Counted from the stretch's first letter, positions 8,215 through 16,732 are shown. The stretch: 64,000 nt of DNA from an uncultured Candidatus Saccharibacteria bacterium (GCA_948851665.1 CAQOWG010000004.1:8472-72471); one strand, 5' to 3'. The notes: generated from the letters alone by a model not told the origin. Translations and numbers: made by a program.

Positions 8215-10278
8215 TTAATTGAGTGTCGTTAATTGTTGATATTTGCGAATACGGGTTGCTAATTCTTTATATTGTATCATATCTTCTGGGTGTTTGGCAA
8301 ATGCCTCAGCATGGCGGCTGGCGGCAGTAATAACTGTCGTATCGGTGAGATTAGCTACCTGGAGATTCAACTCGCCGTGTTGCATAGCGCCATAAATCTC
8401 ACCAGGGCCACGAATCTTGAGATCAACCTCTGCAAGATGAAAACCATCAGTCGATTTTTCCATCTCCCGAAGTCGGCGCGATGGCTTCTCGCTCGTAGTA
8501 AGCAGGAAACAACTTGCCGGCTGATCACCACGCCCGACTCGGCCACGCAATTGATGGAGCTGCGCTAAACCATAGTTCTCTGCGTCTTGGATAATAATCA
8601 TATTGGCATTCGGTACATCGACACCTACTTCCACTACCGTAGTAGAAACCAAGATATCAATCTGTCCACGAGAAAAACGATCCATGACATCATCTTTGTC
8701 GTCGGCCGACATCCGACCGTGTAGCATTTCCACGCGCGCCTCTGGGAAAAGCTGAGCGATTTTCGTCAGTTGCTTCTTGACCGACGTCACGGTGTTACGA
8801 TTATTCTCTTCAATCGCCTGGCAAATCCAATAAATCTGCTGTTTTTTGGCGAGGATTTTACGCATTTCTGGGTAGAGTTGGTCGGTCTGTTGTAGTTCGG
8901 GCAAGATTTTGGTACTAATTGGCTGGCGACCGGGCGGTAGCTCGTTGAGAAGTGAGACATCCAAGTCACCAAAAACTGTCAACTGCAAAGATCGCGGAAT
9001 CGGTGTTGCGGTCATTGAAAGCAAGTGCGGGGCGGTACCTTCGGGAGATTTGAGGAGTAGCTTTTGACGTTGCCCCACACCAAAACGATGCTGCTCATCG
9101 ATAATGCAAAGGGCTAGATTCTTGAAATGAGTATTATCGGTTAGTAGGGCATGCGTACCGATGACGAGATCAATTTCCCCTTGTTCGATTTGTTGTTTCA
9201 GCTCATCTTTGGCACGAGTCGCACCAGTGAGAAGCGCGATGCGTGGCAATTTCAGACCATGATTTTTGCTTTGCAAAGCGGAAAATAATTTGACAAAACT
9301 TTCAAAATGCTGAGTTGCAAGGATAGCAGTGGGTGCGAGCAGGGCCGTCTGGTAACCATTCATGGTTGCTTCGGCTGCAGCAATGGCGGAGACAACCGTT
9401 TTACCGGAGCCGACATCCCCCTGCAGCAAGCGGTTCATCGGCATGTCCCCACCAATATCCTGTAGAATTTCCCAAGTCGCTTGGCGTTGGGCGTTAGTCA
9501 GCCGAAACGGTAGACTCCCCACAATTGTCTGAATAAAATCTCGGTGAAACTCTATTGGCATAGCTTTGAGGCGTTGATTTTCAAGTTTGTTGAGTTTTGC
9601 AGCCAAAATCAATTCAAAAATTTCTTCGTAGGCCAAATACTGTCGCCCCAGTTCGGCGTCTTCAGGTGATTCGGGGAAATGCGAACGATAAAGTGCTTCG
9701 GCCCGGGCGCCAGGCCCAATATAAGCTGGTATTTTTTCACCAAAAGGCAAAAGATCTGGGATATCAGCAAAGCGGTCGCGCAATCCATTGATAATCTTAC
9801 GAAAAACTTCTGGCTTGATAGCGGATTTTTGCGAGTAAATTGGCTGAAAACCGGTACTTTCACCAGCATTGGCATCCACCGCAAGCTGTGCAGAAGGTGC
9901 CGTGAGAACATAACGGCCGTTTTTATACTCATATTTGCCGGAAAAATAATATTCGCGATTTGGATCAAATTGCTTGGCGCGGTAGGGCTGATTAAACCAA
10001 ACCGTGCGAATAGAGCCGGTCTCATCACTAATAGTTCCCTCGGTAATAGTGAGGTTGCGCCGTTTGGTGCGAGTAGCTTGCAAATTACTGATTTTGCCCC
10101 GCACGACCGCTTTGCCTGGACGCAAATCCGCAATTGGCACGGCGGTTTGATAGTTTTCGTAGACGCGCGGTAGACAATAAAGTAGATCCCCTAGCGTACG
10201 GATGTTGACTTGTCGAAAAGCCTCAGCGGTCTTTGGACCAACACCTTTGGCTTCCTCAATTGGCGCAGACATATCCAT
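8215..10278 (-). CDS. recG: ATP-dependent DNA helicase RecG
   Basis: The 687-residue protein has the RecG layout: an N-terminal wedge/OB region (VRGKISNLQATRTKRRNL), helicase motif I QGDVGSGKTVVSA, DEQHRFG (DEAH-like motif II), TATPIPRS (motif III), and motif VI with RGRVGRG. It remodels stalled replication forks and Holliday junctions. The start at 10278 is chosen because TATAAT (10285-10290) ends six bases before this ATG, predicting a leaderless mRNA; the earlier in-frame start at 10386 would read through this promoter. Length agrees with the family (about 690). Confidence 0.95.
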   Translation of the reverse strand: MDMSAPIEEAKGVGPKTAEAFRQVNIRTLGDLLYCLPRVYENYQTAVPIADLRPGKAVVRGKISNLQATRTKRRNLTITEGTISDETGSIRTVWFNQPYRAKQFDPNREYYFSGKYEYKNGRYVLTAPSAQLAVDANAGESTGFQPIYSQKSAIKPEVFRKIINGLRDRFADIPDLLPFGEKIPAYIGPGARAEALYRSHFPESPEDAELGRQYLAYEEIFELILAAKLNKLENQRLKAMPIEFHRDFIQTIVGSLPFRLTNAQRQATWEILQDIGGDMPMNRLLQGDVGSGKTVVSAIAAAEATMNGYQTALLAPTAILATQHFESFVKLFSALQSKNHGLKLPRIALLTGATRAKDELKQQIEQGEIDLVIGTHALLTDNTHFKNLALCIIDEQHRFGVGQRQKLLLKSPEGTAPHLLSMTATPIPRSLQLTVFGDLDVSLLNELPPGRQPISTKILPELQQTDQLYPEMRKILAKKQQIYWICQAIEENNRNTVTSVKKQLTKIAQLFPEARVEMLHGRMSADDKDDVMDRFSRGQIDILVSTTVVEVGVDVPNANMIIIQDAENYGLAQLHQLRGRVGRGDQPASCFLLTTSEKPSRRLREMEKSTDGFHLAEVDLKIRGPGEIYGAMQHGELNLQVANLTDTTVITAASRHAEAFAKHPEDMIQYKELATRIRKYQQLTTLN

Positions 10279-10314
10279 GAGAGTATTATACCACTGGGTA
10301 TATACTGAAGCAGG

Positions 10315-10338
10315 AAAAAAGCAGCCGTGGGCTGCTTT
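10315..10338 (-). terminator. Intrinsic terminator of the 10337-11008 gene
   Basis: AAAGCAGCC (10318-10326) and GGCTGCTTT (10330-10338) form a nine-base-pair stem with a three-base loop, followed on the minus strand by a run of T. It separates this gene from the recG promoter. Confidence 0.85.
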
Positions 10339-11008
10339 ATCCGAAAAAGTTTCGTGGTCCGTGATGCTCGTAACGACGACAAGCAAAGTCTTTGAAGCTG
10401 CTCTTGTTCAACCATGCACGTAATTGCGCCTCCGGTGGAGTGGCACTCCAGTTTTCGCACGTACTCAAAAAAGCATAATAGCCAGCCCTCAAGCGCCCGT
10501 TGGAATCGTCCATCGCAAAAATCGTTCCGATGATGCCAGTCAGAAAAGCCACTGCAAAAACATTACTCTCCAGCGATAATGCATGCTTAAACTTTAGTCC
10601 CAAGACGAACCAACCCCCATCGTCTTTGACTGAGGAAAATGCCGCACCGTCGCTATGTACAACCACGCCATTCTTCAGGGCATTCTCGCCTTGATCATAA
10701 TAGTCCAGTGCGTTTGAGAGGCCAGAGAGATAGTTTCTTGGCTGTGCCGCCATTTGCAAGATTTGTTGAAGTTCTTCCTTGCAGTAGTCGGGTTGGCCGA
10801 AGCTCAGTGCCAGCTCCAGTTGCGGAACAAGATCAGCTTGGCTAAAACGTCGCGTGCCAATTCCAAAACTAAAAGGATTTCGAGCATTTGGTAAAGTATT
10901 ACAAAGGTGCTCAGCGGCAGACGCCAATGCGTCAACTTCTTCCGGTAGAAATATGCTTGCCGGATTCACGAAATCTTTTTTAAATAAAATGCTTTGTGAA
11001 TCTTCCAA
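10337..11008 (-). CDS. Unknown protein
   Basis: I do not recognise this gene. The 223-residue product is soluble in appearance: no signal peptide, one moderately hydrophobic stretch (VFAVAFLTGIIGTIFAM) near residue 155 and a rather helical N-terminal half. The proposed start is a TTG at 11008 because AGGGGGTG lies five bases upstream; a further TTG at 11029 lies upstream of that signal. It has its own terminator and a probable promoter (TATAAA-like) near 11050, so it is a monocistronic gene between recG and trmD. The strong Shine-Dalgarno resembles the other accessory genes of the window rather than the leaderless housekeeping genes. Confidence 0.65.
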   Translation of the reverse strand: MEDSQSILFKKDFVNPASIFLPEEVDALASAAEHLCNTLPNARNPFSFGIGTRRFSQADLVPQLELALSFGQPDYCKEELQQILQMAAQPRNYLSGLSNALDYYDQGENALKNGVVVHSDGAAFSSVKDDGGWFVLGLKFKHALSLESNVFAVAFLTGIIGTIFAMDDSNGRLRAGYYAFLSTCENWSATPPEAQLRAWLNKSSFKDFACRRYEHHGPRNFFG

Positions 11009-11052
11009 TTTTTCACCCCCTTTTGGCAAGATTTCAACAACTCGCTTTTATA

Positions 11053-11781
11053 TCATAACATATTCTTGCACTTCTTGGCACTTTCTAAGGCTCGCCACTC
11101 AGCAATTTTGCCATGATGGCCGGAAAGCAAAACTTCCGGCACTTTCATCCCGCGAAAATCGGCCGGCTTAGTGTACTGGGGATATTCAAGATTACCACCA
11201 TCAGAGAAACTCTCAATCTCAGCAGAAGTTTCGCCACCAAGCACGCCCGGTAAGAGCCGCGTAATAGAGTCGATCAGAATTAGAGCCGGTAGTTCTCCGC
11301 CGGTCAAGATATATTGACCAAGCGAGATCTGATAGTCGCAAATATTCAAAATGCGCTCGTCAAAGCCCTCGTAGTGGGGGCAAAAAATAATGTAATGCTT
11401 AGATTGGGACTTTGTTGGCCTTTGGATGTCATCTGATTGCTGTCTTGTTTTCGGGGCGTCGAGGCTAGCAAATTGACGAACCAAAGTCTGATTCCATGTC
11501 ATCCCAGCGGGAGTCGGAATAATCACCTCGGCGGTCGAATCCTGCGCCTTGACGCTTTCAATCGCCGCAAAAGCTGGCTCGGGACGTAACAACATCCCAT
11601 CACCCCCACCGTAGGGGGTATCGTCGACCGAGCGATGTGGGCCTAGCCCAAAATCACGCAGGTTTATATATTCGATATCAATAATTCCCCGTTCGCGCGC
11701 TTTATAAAGCATAGAACTGCTGAGGTAAGGCTCTAAAGCCTCCGGGAAAAGTGTGATGATAGTGAATTTGATCTGCGTCAT
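11053..11781 (-). CDS. trmD: tRNA (guanine37-N1)-methyltransferase
   Basis: The 242-residue protein matches TrmD: FTIITLFPEALEPYL at the start, DDTPYGGGDGMLLRPEP (trefoil-knot loop), CPHYEGFDERI and ISLGQYILTGGELPAL, then PPxY-like LEYPQYTKPADFRG. It methylates G37 of tRNA to prevent frameshifting. Between residues 108 and 128 it carries an extra polar stretch (LDAPKTRQQSDDIQRPTKSQ) compared with the usual short linker. TATAAT (11788-11793 on the minus strand) ends six bases before the ATG, so the mRNA should be leaderless. Confidence 0.95.
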   Translation of the reverse strand: MTQIKFTIITLFPEALEPYLSSSMLYKARERGIIDIEYINLRDFGLGPHRSVDDTPYGGGDGMLLRPEPAFAAIESVKAQDSTAEVIIPTPAGMTWNQTLVRQFASLDAPKTRQQSDDIQRPTKSQSKHYIIFCPHYEGFDERILNICDYQISLGQYILTGGELPALILIDSITRLLPGVLGGETSAEIESFSDGGNLEYPQYTKPADFRGMKVPEVLLSGHHGKIAEWRALESAKKCKNML

Positions 11782-11855
11782 AGCAATATTATAGCATAAA
11801 AATATTTCTAGTGCAAAGGGCGAGCAATGGAGTACCCTAGATTGTTAAGGCCCGG

Positions 11856-11995
11856 AAAAACCGGCCTTTCGACCGGTCTTTCTGCTGATGCGCGCCCACC
11901 CTAGGGCACATTGGTTTGTTTTAATCTGCTGTTTATTTTTGTTTCGTCTCCACACTCCACATATTTCAGCGGAACCCCGTGAAGCGTATCAGCTT
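11856..11995 (-). ncRNA. Candidate structured non-coding RNA
   Basis: The stretch between trmD and tRNA-Gly has no credible gene, yet is bounded on the minus strand by a promoter (12002-12030) and an intrinsic terminator. The predicted transcript is about 140 nt. Its 5' GCTGATACGC can pair with its 3' GCGCATCAGC, which would close the molecule into a fold with an A-rich interior. The terminator is a seven-pair stem with a GAAA loop (11860-11877) followed by T. I do not recognise a known RNA family; it lacks the SRP RNA GGAAG tip. Confidence 0.5.
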
Positions 11996-12001
11996 AGTTT
12001 T

Positions 12002-12030
12002 ATAATAATGGTTACGGCTAAAGTTGTCAA
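12002..12030 (-). promoter_or_regulatory. Promoter of the candidate ncRNA
   Basis: On the minus strand TTGACA (12025-12030) and TATTAT (12002-12007) are 17 bases apart. No coding start follows; the transcript would end at the terminator at 11856. Confidence 0.6.
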
Positions 12031-12046
12031 CGATTTCGCATTAAAT

Positions 12047-12109
12047 GTTGTAAATATTACAACGATTATAGGGGTAGTCTGCCGGAAAAAGTGTTGTAAG
12101 ATTTACAAC
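12047..12109. repeat. Two identical dyads GTTGTAA-N3-TTACAAC
   Basis: GTTGTAA-ATA-TTACAAC (12047-12063) and GTTGTAA-GAT-TTACAAC (12093-12109) have identical arms and centres 46 bp apart. Between them the minus strand contains a TATAAT (12065-12070). They lie between the 3' end of tRNA-Gly and the candidate ncRNA promoter and look like paired operators for a dimeric regulator. Confidence 0.55.
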
Positions 12110-12136
12110 GGTTATCCAACAAAAAAAGAATGCCTG

Positions 12137-12213
12137 TGGTGCGGGCGAAGAGACTCTAACTCTCGACCTCTTCCTTGGCAAGGAAGCGCTCTAAACAACT
12201 GAGCTACGCCCGC
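12137..12213 (-). tRNA. tRNA-Gly (GCC)
   Basis: The minus strand folds as a standard tRNA: acceptor GCGGGCG/CGCCCGC, D-arm GCTC...GAGC, anticodon stem CTTCC/GGAAG with loop TTGCCAA (anticodon GCC), and T-arm GAGAG TTAGAGT CTCTT. The 3' CCA is encoded and the discriminator base is A. Most bacterial tRNA-Gly have U73, so A73 suggests recognition by a eukaryote/archaeal-like glycyl-tRNA synthetase, which is inference. Its promoter is at 12243-12271. Confidence 0.95.
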
Positions 12214-12242
12214 ATCATAGACATTCTTAACGTATTGAATTC

Positions 12243-12271
12243 ATTATAGCACTACTCGACAAATTATACAA
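12243..12271 (-). promoter_or_regulatory. tRNA-Gly promoter
   Basis: On the minus strand TTGTAT (12266-12271) and TATAAT (12243-12248, with TG one base upstream) are 17 bases apart, about 30 bases before the tRNA. Confidence 0.7.
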
Positions 12272-12314
12272 GAAAAATCCAGCAATCTATCATGCTCCGT
12301 CCATGAAACAGTCG

Positions 12315-13661
12315 TTATGTACTACTAAACGACTCTTTTGCTAATCTTTTATTATTAATCGCAATACAAATAAAAGACACCGTTAGCATAGCTACAATAA
12401 TAACGAATGTGCCAGCATTGACAGCATACCAAATTTCTCCTGGTGTGGCTACTAAATTGAACCCTAGTGCTGACTGAATACCTAAAATTTCCTGGTTTAA
12501 AAAACTAAATGCCAACACAATCACGCTTGCTGAACAAAATGCCAGTATAGCCGCCCCAATCATTAATTCAAGAAAATAAAACAGATAAATTGTCCGAACC
12601 TGTCTCGTAGTCGCGCCAAGGCTATAATACAAAGCAACATTTTGCCTATCCTGATCAACCAAGCGAATACTCGTAAATACTACCACGATTGCTGCAATTA
12701 GCCCAAGTGCCACAGACACTATATTGATGACGAAATTCATATTCTCTATGATATACATGGTTTCAGGCGACATTCCCGCTACGATATTGACCGAATATGT
12801 CCGGCTTGGTAGATCAACATTCATGAACCTGCCTCTGCCATATTGAAAATAATTATACGCACTCTTATTATCATCAAAAATCGCAACCAATGATTCACCC
12901 TCTGCCTTTGTGTCTACTGTTTCTTTTAAAGATACGCTCTCGCCTTTTTGCCAACTTTCGCTTTTGCCATTATCTATCACTATTGGCGTTCCGTTCGGCG
13001 TCGCAACAAAAGCAAGAACTGGATCCAGAATATTATTGCTACCCCGCTCCAATTGATTGAATGACAGATTGTCGACATGGAAATTTCCGGAGTTTAATCC
13101 CACTACATAGTATTTTGCACCATATGCATCAGTGAACGTCTTCCCAATAAGTTTATCCTGATATTCTTTATAATCCTTTTGTTTTCGGACAGCGTTTGTA
13201 TACTCAGCGGAAAAACTTTTGCCAAGCAATTGTTCTCCGAGAAAAGTCGATACTAATACCGGAGCAGCATCAACAGGCACTTCCTCCATATCGACCATTA
13301 TCCTATTCTCTACTAACTCCTTTGACAACACTACGCTCCCAAATAAGCCAAATTTTTCCGCATCACCAAGTACCTTGCCGCCATGCGCTTCAATATCTTC
13401 TGCCATCTCTTGACGAGTTGTTTTTGGCAAAGCATCATCTATTATCATGCCTTCCATGCTGTTGGTTGCTTCAATAATTACCCTGCCTTCCGTTGATTGA
13501 TTCGCAAGTTCCGTGTAGGAGTTTTCCATGCCCTGAAGCCACAAGTTAATAGTTAAAATAAGCCCAAAAATAATACCCATTGTTGCCATTATAATTAGGT
13601 TGCGCTTGAGGTATATTCTGATATTCTTCAAGCTAATGTGTAAAACATCTTTTATTCGCAT
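12315..13661 (-). CDS. FtsX/MacB-type ABC transporter permease
   Basis: The 448-residue membrane protein has the FtsX/MacB topology: one N-terminal helix (NLIIMATMGIIFGLILTINL), a large extracytoplasmic domain (about residues 45-315), then three C-terminal helices (NIVSVALGLIAAIVVVFTSI; FYFLELMIGAAILAF; GTFVIIVAMLTVSFICIAI). The segment ALYYSLGATTRQVRTIYL is the typical coupling-loop motif. It is the last gene of a three-gene operon with a second permease and an ATPase; an AAAGGAGA Shine-Dalgarno precedes its ATG. Such systems export lipids, peptides or antimicrobials, or signal to cell-wall hydrolases. The substrate is unknown. Confidence 0.85.
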   Translation of the reverse strand: MRIKDVLHISLKNIRIYLKRNLIIMATMGIIFGLILTINLWLQGMENSYTELANQSTEGRVIIEATNSMEGMIIDDALPKTTRQEMAEDIEAHGGKVLGDAEKFGLFGSVVLSKELVENRIMVDMEEVPVDAAPVLVSTFLGEQLLGKSFSAEYTNAVRKQKDYKEYQDKLIGKTFTDAYGAKYYVVGLNSGNFHVDNLSFNQLERGSNNILDPVLAFVATPNGTPIVIDNGKSESWQKGESVSLKETVDTKAEGESLVAIFDDNKSAYNYFQYGRGRFMNVDLPSRTYSVNIVAGMSPETMYIIENMNFVINIVSVALGLIAAIVVVFTSIRLVDQDRQNVALYYSLGATTRQVRTIYLFYFLELMIGAAILAFCSASVIVLAFSFLNQEILGIQSALGFNLVATPGEIWYAVNAGTFVIIVAMLTVSFICIAINNKRLAKESFSST

Positions 13662-13662
13662 T

Positions 13663-14538
13663 TTAATCTCCTTTAAGTTTTTGTGCTGTCTTTTTACTTG
13701 AGAATTGATCTAGGCAAAGCAAAAACGAAACTGGTGCCGCTAGGAACATACACAGTATCACTTCAATGCATCGTAGATTGACGCCAACTAGAATAGGCCA
13801 ATAATTCGGAGCATTTGGATATATCGCAGTAAGTTGTACCAGCAATGAATTCCAACATACCCCGGTAGCTATTCCCGCCAATATCAACGCTAAAATTACC
13901 GCAAAAACCGCCGCCCATGCGCAAAGTTCTAACAAATAAACAAAATAGATTAGCAAAAGTTGCCACCTAGACGCTCCAATTGAGCGATACAGAACAAAAG
14001 TTTTCGTACTACTTGCGATTAAGTGTGCCATAGTGAAGGCTAAAATAAATGCCGACACCGCTACTAACACTATGCTAATTGGTAGAACAAAATCCCTATT
14101 TTTATCGCGAAAATACCTATATACACCAATTTGATTACTAAACAGTTCAACCACCTGATAGTTGCTAGAATTGTTATAGTATTCATAAGCCTTATCTAGA
14201 TTAGAAAACTTTGCTATAATAACTGACTCCGGTATTTTTTCGCCAATCTCTGCCTTTTGCTCGCTAGTTAAAGCAACAACCTCTCCGTCAAAACTTTTTA
14301 TACGCGCTAGAACAACCGAATCGTCATCAACGCCTTCGTAAGTACTCGCCAAATATACATATCCATCCATTGCGTCTCCTGCATACTTCAAGACGACATT
14401 TTCTAATCCCTGAATTATCAAAAGCGCCGCCAATAGCATCCCAAATAATATGCCTATCGTCACTATCGTTGTACGACTACGCGTCTTATAAGCGGTAAAC
14501 TCCCTGTGGGATAACCTAAGCAGTTCCCCGAATGTCAT
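13663..14538 (-). CDS. FtsX-like ABC transporter permease, short form
   Basis: This 291-residue partner permease has the same plan with a smaller outer domain (about 125 residues): an N-terminal helix (TIVTIGILFGMLLAALLII) and three C-terminal helices, with VLYRSIGASRWQLLLIYFVY as the coupling segment. Its start overlaps the end of the ATPase gene by 23 bases and its stop is one base from the next start, so the three genes form a tight operon. The two unequal permeases probably form a heterodimer, an inference from the operon. Confidence 0.82.
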   Translation of the reverse strand: MTFGELLRLSHREFTAYKTRSRTTIVTIGILFGMLLAALLIIQGLENVVLKYAGDAMDGYVYLASTYEGVDDDSVVLARIKSFDGEVVALTSEQKAEIGEKIPESVIIAKFSNLDKAYEYYNNSSNYQVVELFSNQIGVYRYFRDKNRDFVLPISIVLVAVSAFILAFTMAHLIASSTKTFVLYRSIGASRWQLLLIYFVYLLELCAWAAVFAVILALILAGIATGVCWNSLLVQLTAIYPNAPNYWPILVGVNLRCIEVILCMFLAAPVSFLLCLDQFSSKKTAQKLKGD

Positions 14539-15283
14539 CTGTTGCTTTCTGATTATTCTGCATCACCGTCATATCCACTAGCTCGCTCGTAGCAGCCCCG
14601 CCGCGCACCGTTACAACCTGCGTCGCAAATTCCATTACATCGCGGCTATGGCTAGCGATAATAATCGTGACGCCCATCTGCTGACGAATATAATTTAAAA
14701 TATCTAGGACGGTTTTCGCATTTTCTTCATCAAGATTACTAGTCGGTTCATCTGCCAAAATAATTTTAGGATTCAGCAGTAATGCCCTCGCGATACAGGC
14801 TCGCTCAGCTTGCCCACCCGACACCTCTTTGGGTAGATATTTCAGATGATCAAATATGCCCAACATCTGTGCCAGTTGCTCGGCTCTCGTTCTTCTCTCT
14901 GCTTCGGGTATACCAGCAAAGACTCCCGGCAAAGTAATATTCTCAAGTAGAGTAAATTGTGGCTGGAGATATGATCCTTGAAAAATAATGCCAATTTCAT
15001 GGCGATAAAAATTTGTGCGCTCCGCTACAGTCAGGCTACCGATATCATTTCCATCAACTATAATTTGTCCGCTAGTCGGTACTTCTAGCCCACTAATCAA
15101 ATTAAGTAGGGTGGATTTTCCCGCACCACTCTCACCACGCAAGACTACAAAAGAACCAGCAGAGATATTCAGGCTAACATCCTGGAAAATCACTTTTCCG
15201 CCGTATTGTTTTTTGACGTTTTGTAATTTAATTATTTCCATTCTTCTGTCTTTTGTGGATGTCAAGGGTGCGTTCCCGCGCAT
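14516..15283 (-). CDS. ABC transporter ATPase (MacB/LolD-like)
   Basis: The 255-residue ATPase contains Walker A GESGAGKSTLLN, the Q-loop (IFQGSYLQPQF), signature VSGGQAERACIARAL, Walker B IILADEPTSNLD and the switch histidine in ASHSRDV. It energises the two FtsX-like permeases downstream. TATAAT (15289-15294) ends five bases before the ATG at 15283, which favours a leaderless start there; an alternative ATG at 15241 would start MEIIKLQNVKK, where family homology begins, but has only a weak Shine-Dalgarno. Confidence 0.9.
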   Translation of the reverse strand: MRGNAPLTSTKDRRMEIIKLQNVKKQYGGKVIFQDVSLNISAGSFVVLRGESGAGKSTLLNLISGLEVPTSGQIIVDGNDIGSLTVAERTNFYRHEIGIIFQGSYLQPQFTLLENITLPGVFAGIPEAERRTRAEQLAQMLGIFDHLKYLPKEVSGGQAERACIARALLLNPKIILADEPTSNLDEENAKTVLDILNYIRQQMGVTIIIASHSRDVMEFATQVVTVRGGAATSELVDMTVMQNNQKATDDIRGTA

Positions 15284-15334
15284 ATTTGATTATACCTGAT
15301 TTCTCGAACGATTCAATAGCGCTTTTGTTTATAA

Positions 15335-16732
15335 CTAGTAATCTTCAACTAGAGTAAATTCTTTACCGGCAATCGAGATAATCGACTCCGGCTCGGCACC
15401 TTGGGAAGTCAACTCGGCACGGATACCAAGCTTTTTCATGATGTCGCGCAGACGGTTTACCGAAGCATAGTTCTCGAGGTCGGTGCGGCGGGCAAATTTT
15501 TCGATTTTTTGGCCAGTGACCACGAATTTGTCGCCAACCTTCTCGACTTTCCAGGAATTAGAAAGTTGATCTGGAGATAAGGAAATAACTGGGAGGGGTG
15601 ACGACGACACTTCAGTGAGGTCGTGTGTAGCAACGGCGGAACTCGAGCGAACAGACCCCGTAACGACGGGCGTCTGGAGCGAGCGACCGAGCTGAAGTGC
15701 CTCGTCGCCATTCCCAGTCGTTTCTTTACTAGCATTAATTTCATTCTTCAAAGCCCTCAAAACTTCATCCAAGTTCGTGCCAGCCTGGGAAGAAAGCGCA
15801 AAAACGCGAGCGTTAGGATCAACTGCCAAAATTGCTGCCTGTTGCATGGCAATAATCTCGGAATCTAGGCCTTCACATTTAGTGAGCGCAACAATCTCCG
15901 GACGGCTGGCAAGGTCAGAGTAGCGTTCCAATTCGCGGCGAATGGTTTGATAAGCGGCGCCAGCGTCTTCATTATAAACGTCAATCAAATGTAGCAGAAC
16001 CGCCGTGCGGTCGACGTGGCGCAAGAAGTCATGCCCAAGACCTTTGCCATCGGCGGCGCCCTCGATTAGGCCAGGGATATCAGCAATGAGAATATCTTGG
16101 CGATCAATTGTTGCAACACCAAGTTGCGGCGTTAAGGTCGTGAACGGATAATCAGCGATTTCTGGAGTAGCGTTAGAAACGCGAGAAAGAAAAGTCGATT
16201 TACCGGCGTTTGGTAGCCCGACTAGGCCGACATCAGCAATCAGTTTAAGCTCAAGCGCCGCTTCAAAAGCTTCACCTGGTTCGCCGACTTCAGCGATCAC
16301 TGGCGCTTGACGGGTGCTTGACTTAAAATGAGCGTTGCCGAAACCACCATCGCCACCTTTAGCGATAACAGCTTCTTGCTGATCGGTTGCCAAATCGGCC
16401 AGAAAGACCGTTTCGGCCGTCCCATCCTCAGAGAGTGTAATCTTCTTTACTATAGTGCCGACTGGCACTTCGACAATAAGATTTTTGCCGGAGCGACCAG
16501 CACTACGTTGTCCGGATCCATTTTTGCCGTTTTCTGCGGTTAGCTCGGGATTGTAACGAAAATCTAGCAAAGTATTTGTATCTTTATCGGCGCGGAAAAT
16601 GATTGAGCCGCCTTTGCCACCGTCACCGCCGTCCGGTCCACCTTTTGGAATATAGATTTCATGGCGAAAGGAGACTGCACCATTGCCCCCGTCGCCGGCT
16701 TTGAGTTTTACTTTCGCGGTATCAACAAACAT
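15335..16732 (-). CDS. obg: Obg-family GTPase (ribosome assembly)
   Basis: The 465-residue protein has the three Obg parts: a glycine-rich N-terminal domain (about 1-158, with FRHEIYIPKGGPDGGDGGKGG), a GTPase domain with G1 GLPNAGKSTFL, G3 DIPGLIEGA and G4 TKCE, and a C-terminal OCT domain (about 385-460). It helps 50S subunit maturation and stress control. Residues about 340-380, in the linker between G and OCT domains, are encoded by a 125-bp palindromic element (separate feature) and read SLQTPVVTGSVRSSSAVATH, which is foreign to the family. The promoter was not clear; it may be read with the LysM-CHAP gene upstream, whose stop is eight bases beyond its start on the other side. Confidence 0.95.
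   Translation of the reverse strand: MFVDTAKVKLKAGDGGNGAVSFRHEIYIPKGGPDGGDGGKGGSIIFRADKDTNTLLDFRYNPELTAENGKNGSGQRSAGRSGKNLIVEVPVGTIVKKITLSEDGTAETVFLADLATDQQEAVIAKGGDGGFGNAHFKSSTRQAPVIAEVGEPGEAFEAALELKLIADVGLVGLPNAGKSTFLSRVSNATPEIADYPFTTLTPQLGVATIDRQDILIADIPGLIEGAADGKGLGHDFLRHVDRTAVLLHLIDVYNEDAGAAYQTIRRELERYSDLASRPEIVALTKCEGLDSEIIAMQQAAILAVDPNARVFALSSQAGTNLDEVLRALKNEINASKETTGNGDEALQLGRSLQTPVVTGSVRSSSAVATHDLTEVSSSPLPVISLSPDQLSNSWKVEKVGDKFVVTGQKIEKFARRTDLENYASVNRLRDIMKKLGIRAELTSQGAEPESIISIAGKEFTLVEDY
15591..15715. repeat. Palindromic element, family 1, inside obg
   Basis: The arms 15591-15615 and 15692-15715 are imperfect inverted repeats (CACTTCAG/CTGAAGTG perfect at their inner ends). The core shares long near-identical stretches with elements in the cysteine desulfurase at 56150 and, in opposite orientation, in tatD at 59455, including AGCAACGGCG, CCGTAACGACGGGCG and GAGCGAGCGACCG. 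It is translated in frame within obg. Confidence 0.85.

Noticed and set aside
11395..11465. A further palindromic insert in trmD
   Set aside because: The extra residues are present, but I found no inverted arms or shared core in the DNA.
11888..12202. Plus-strand open frame of 104 codons ending in a GRRDSNSRPL-like peptide
   Set aside because: Its 3' part is the antisense of tRNA-Gly and its 5' part covers the candidate ncRNA; no Shine-Dalgarno.
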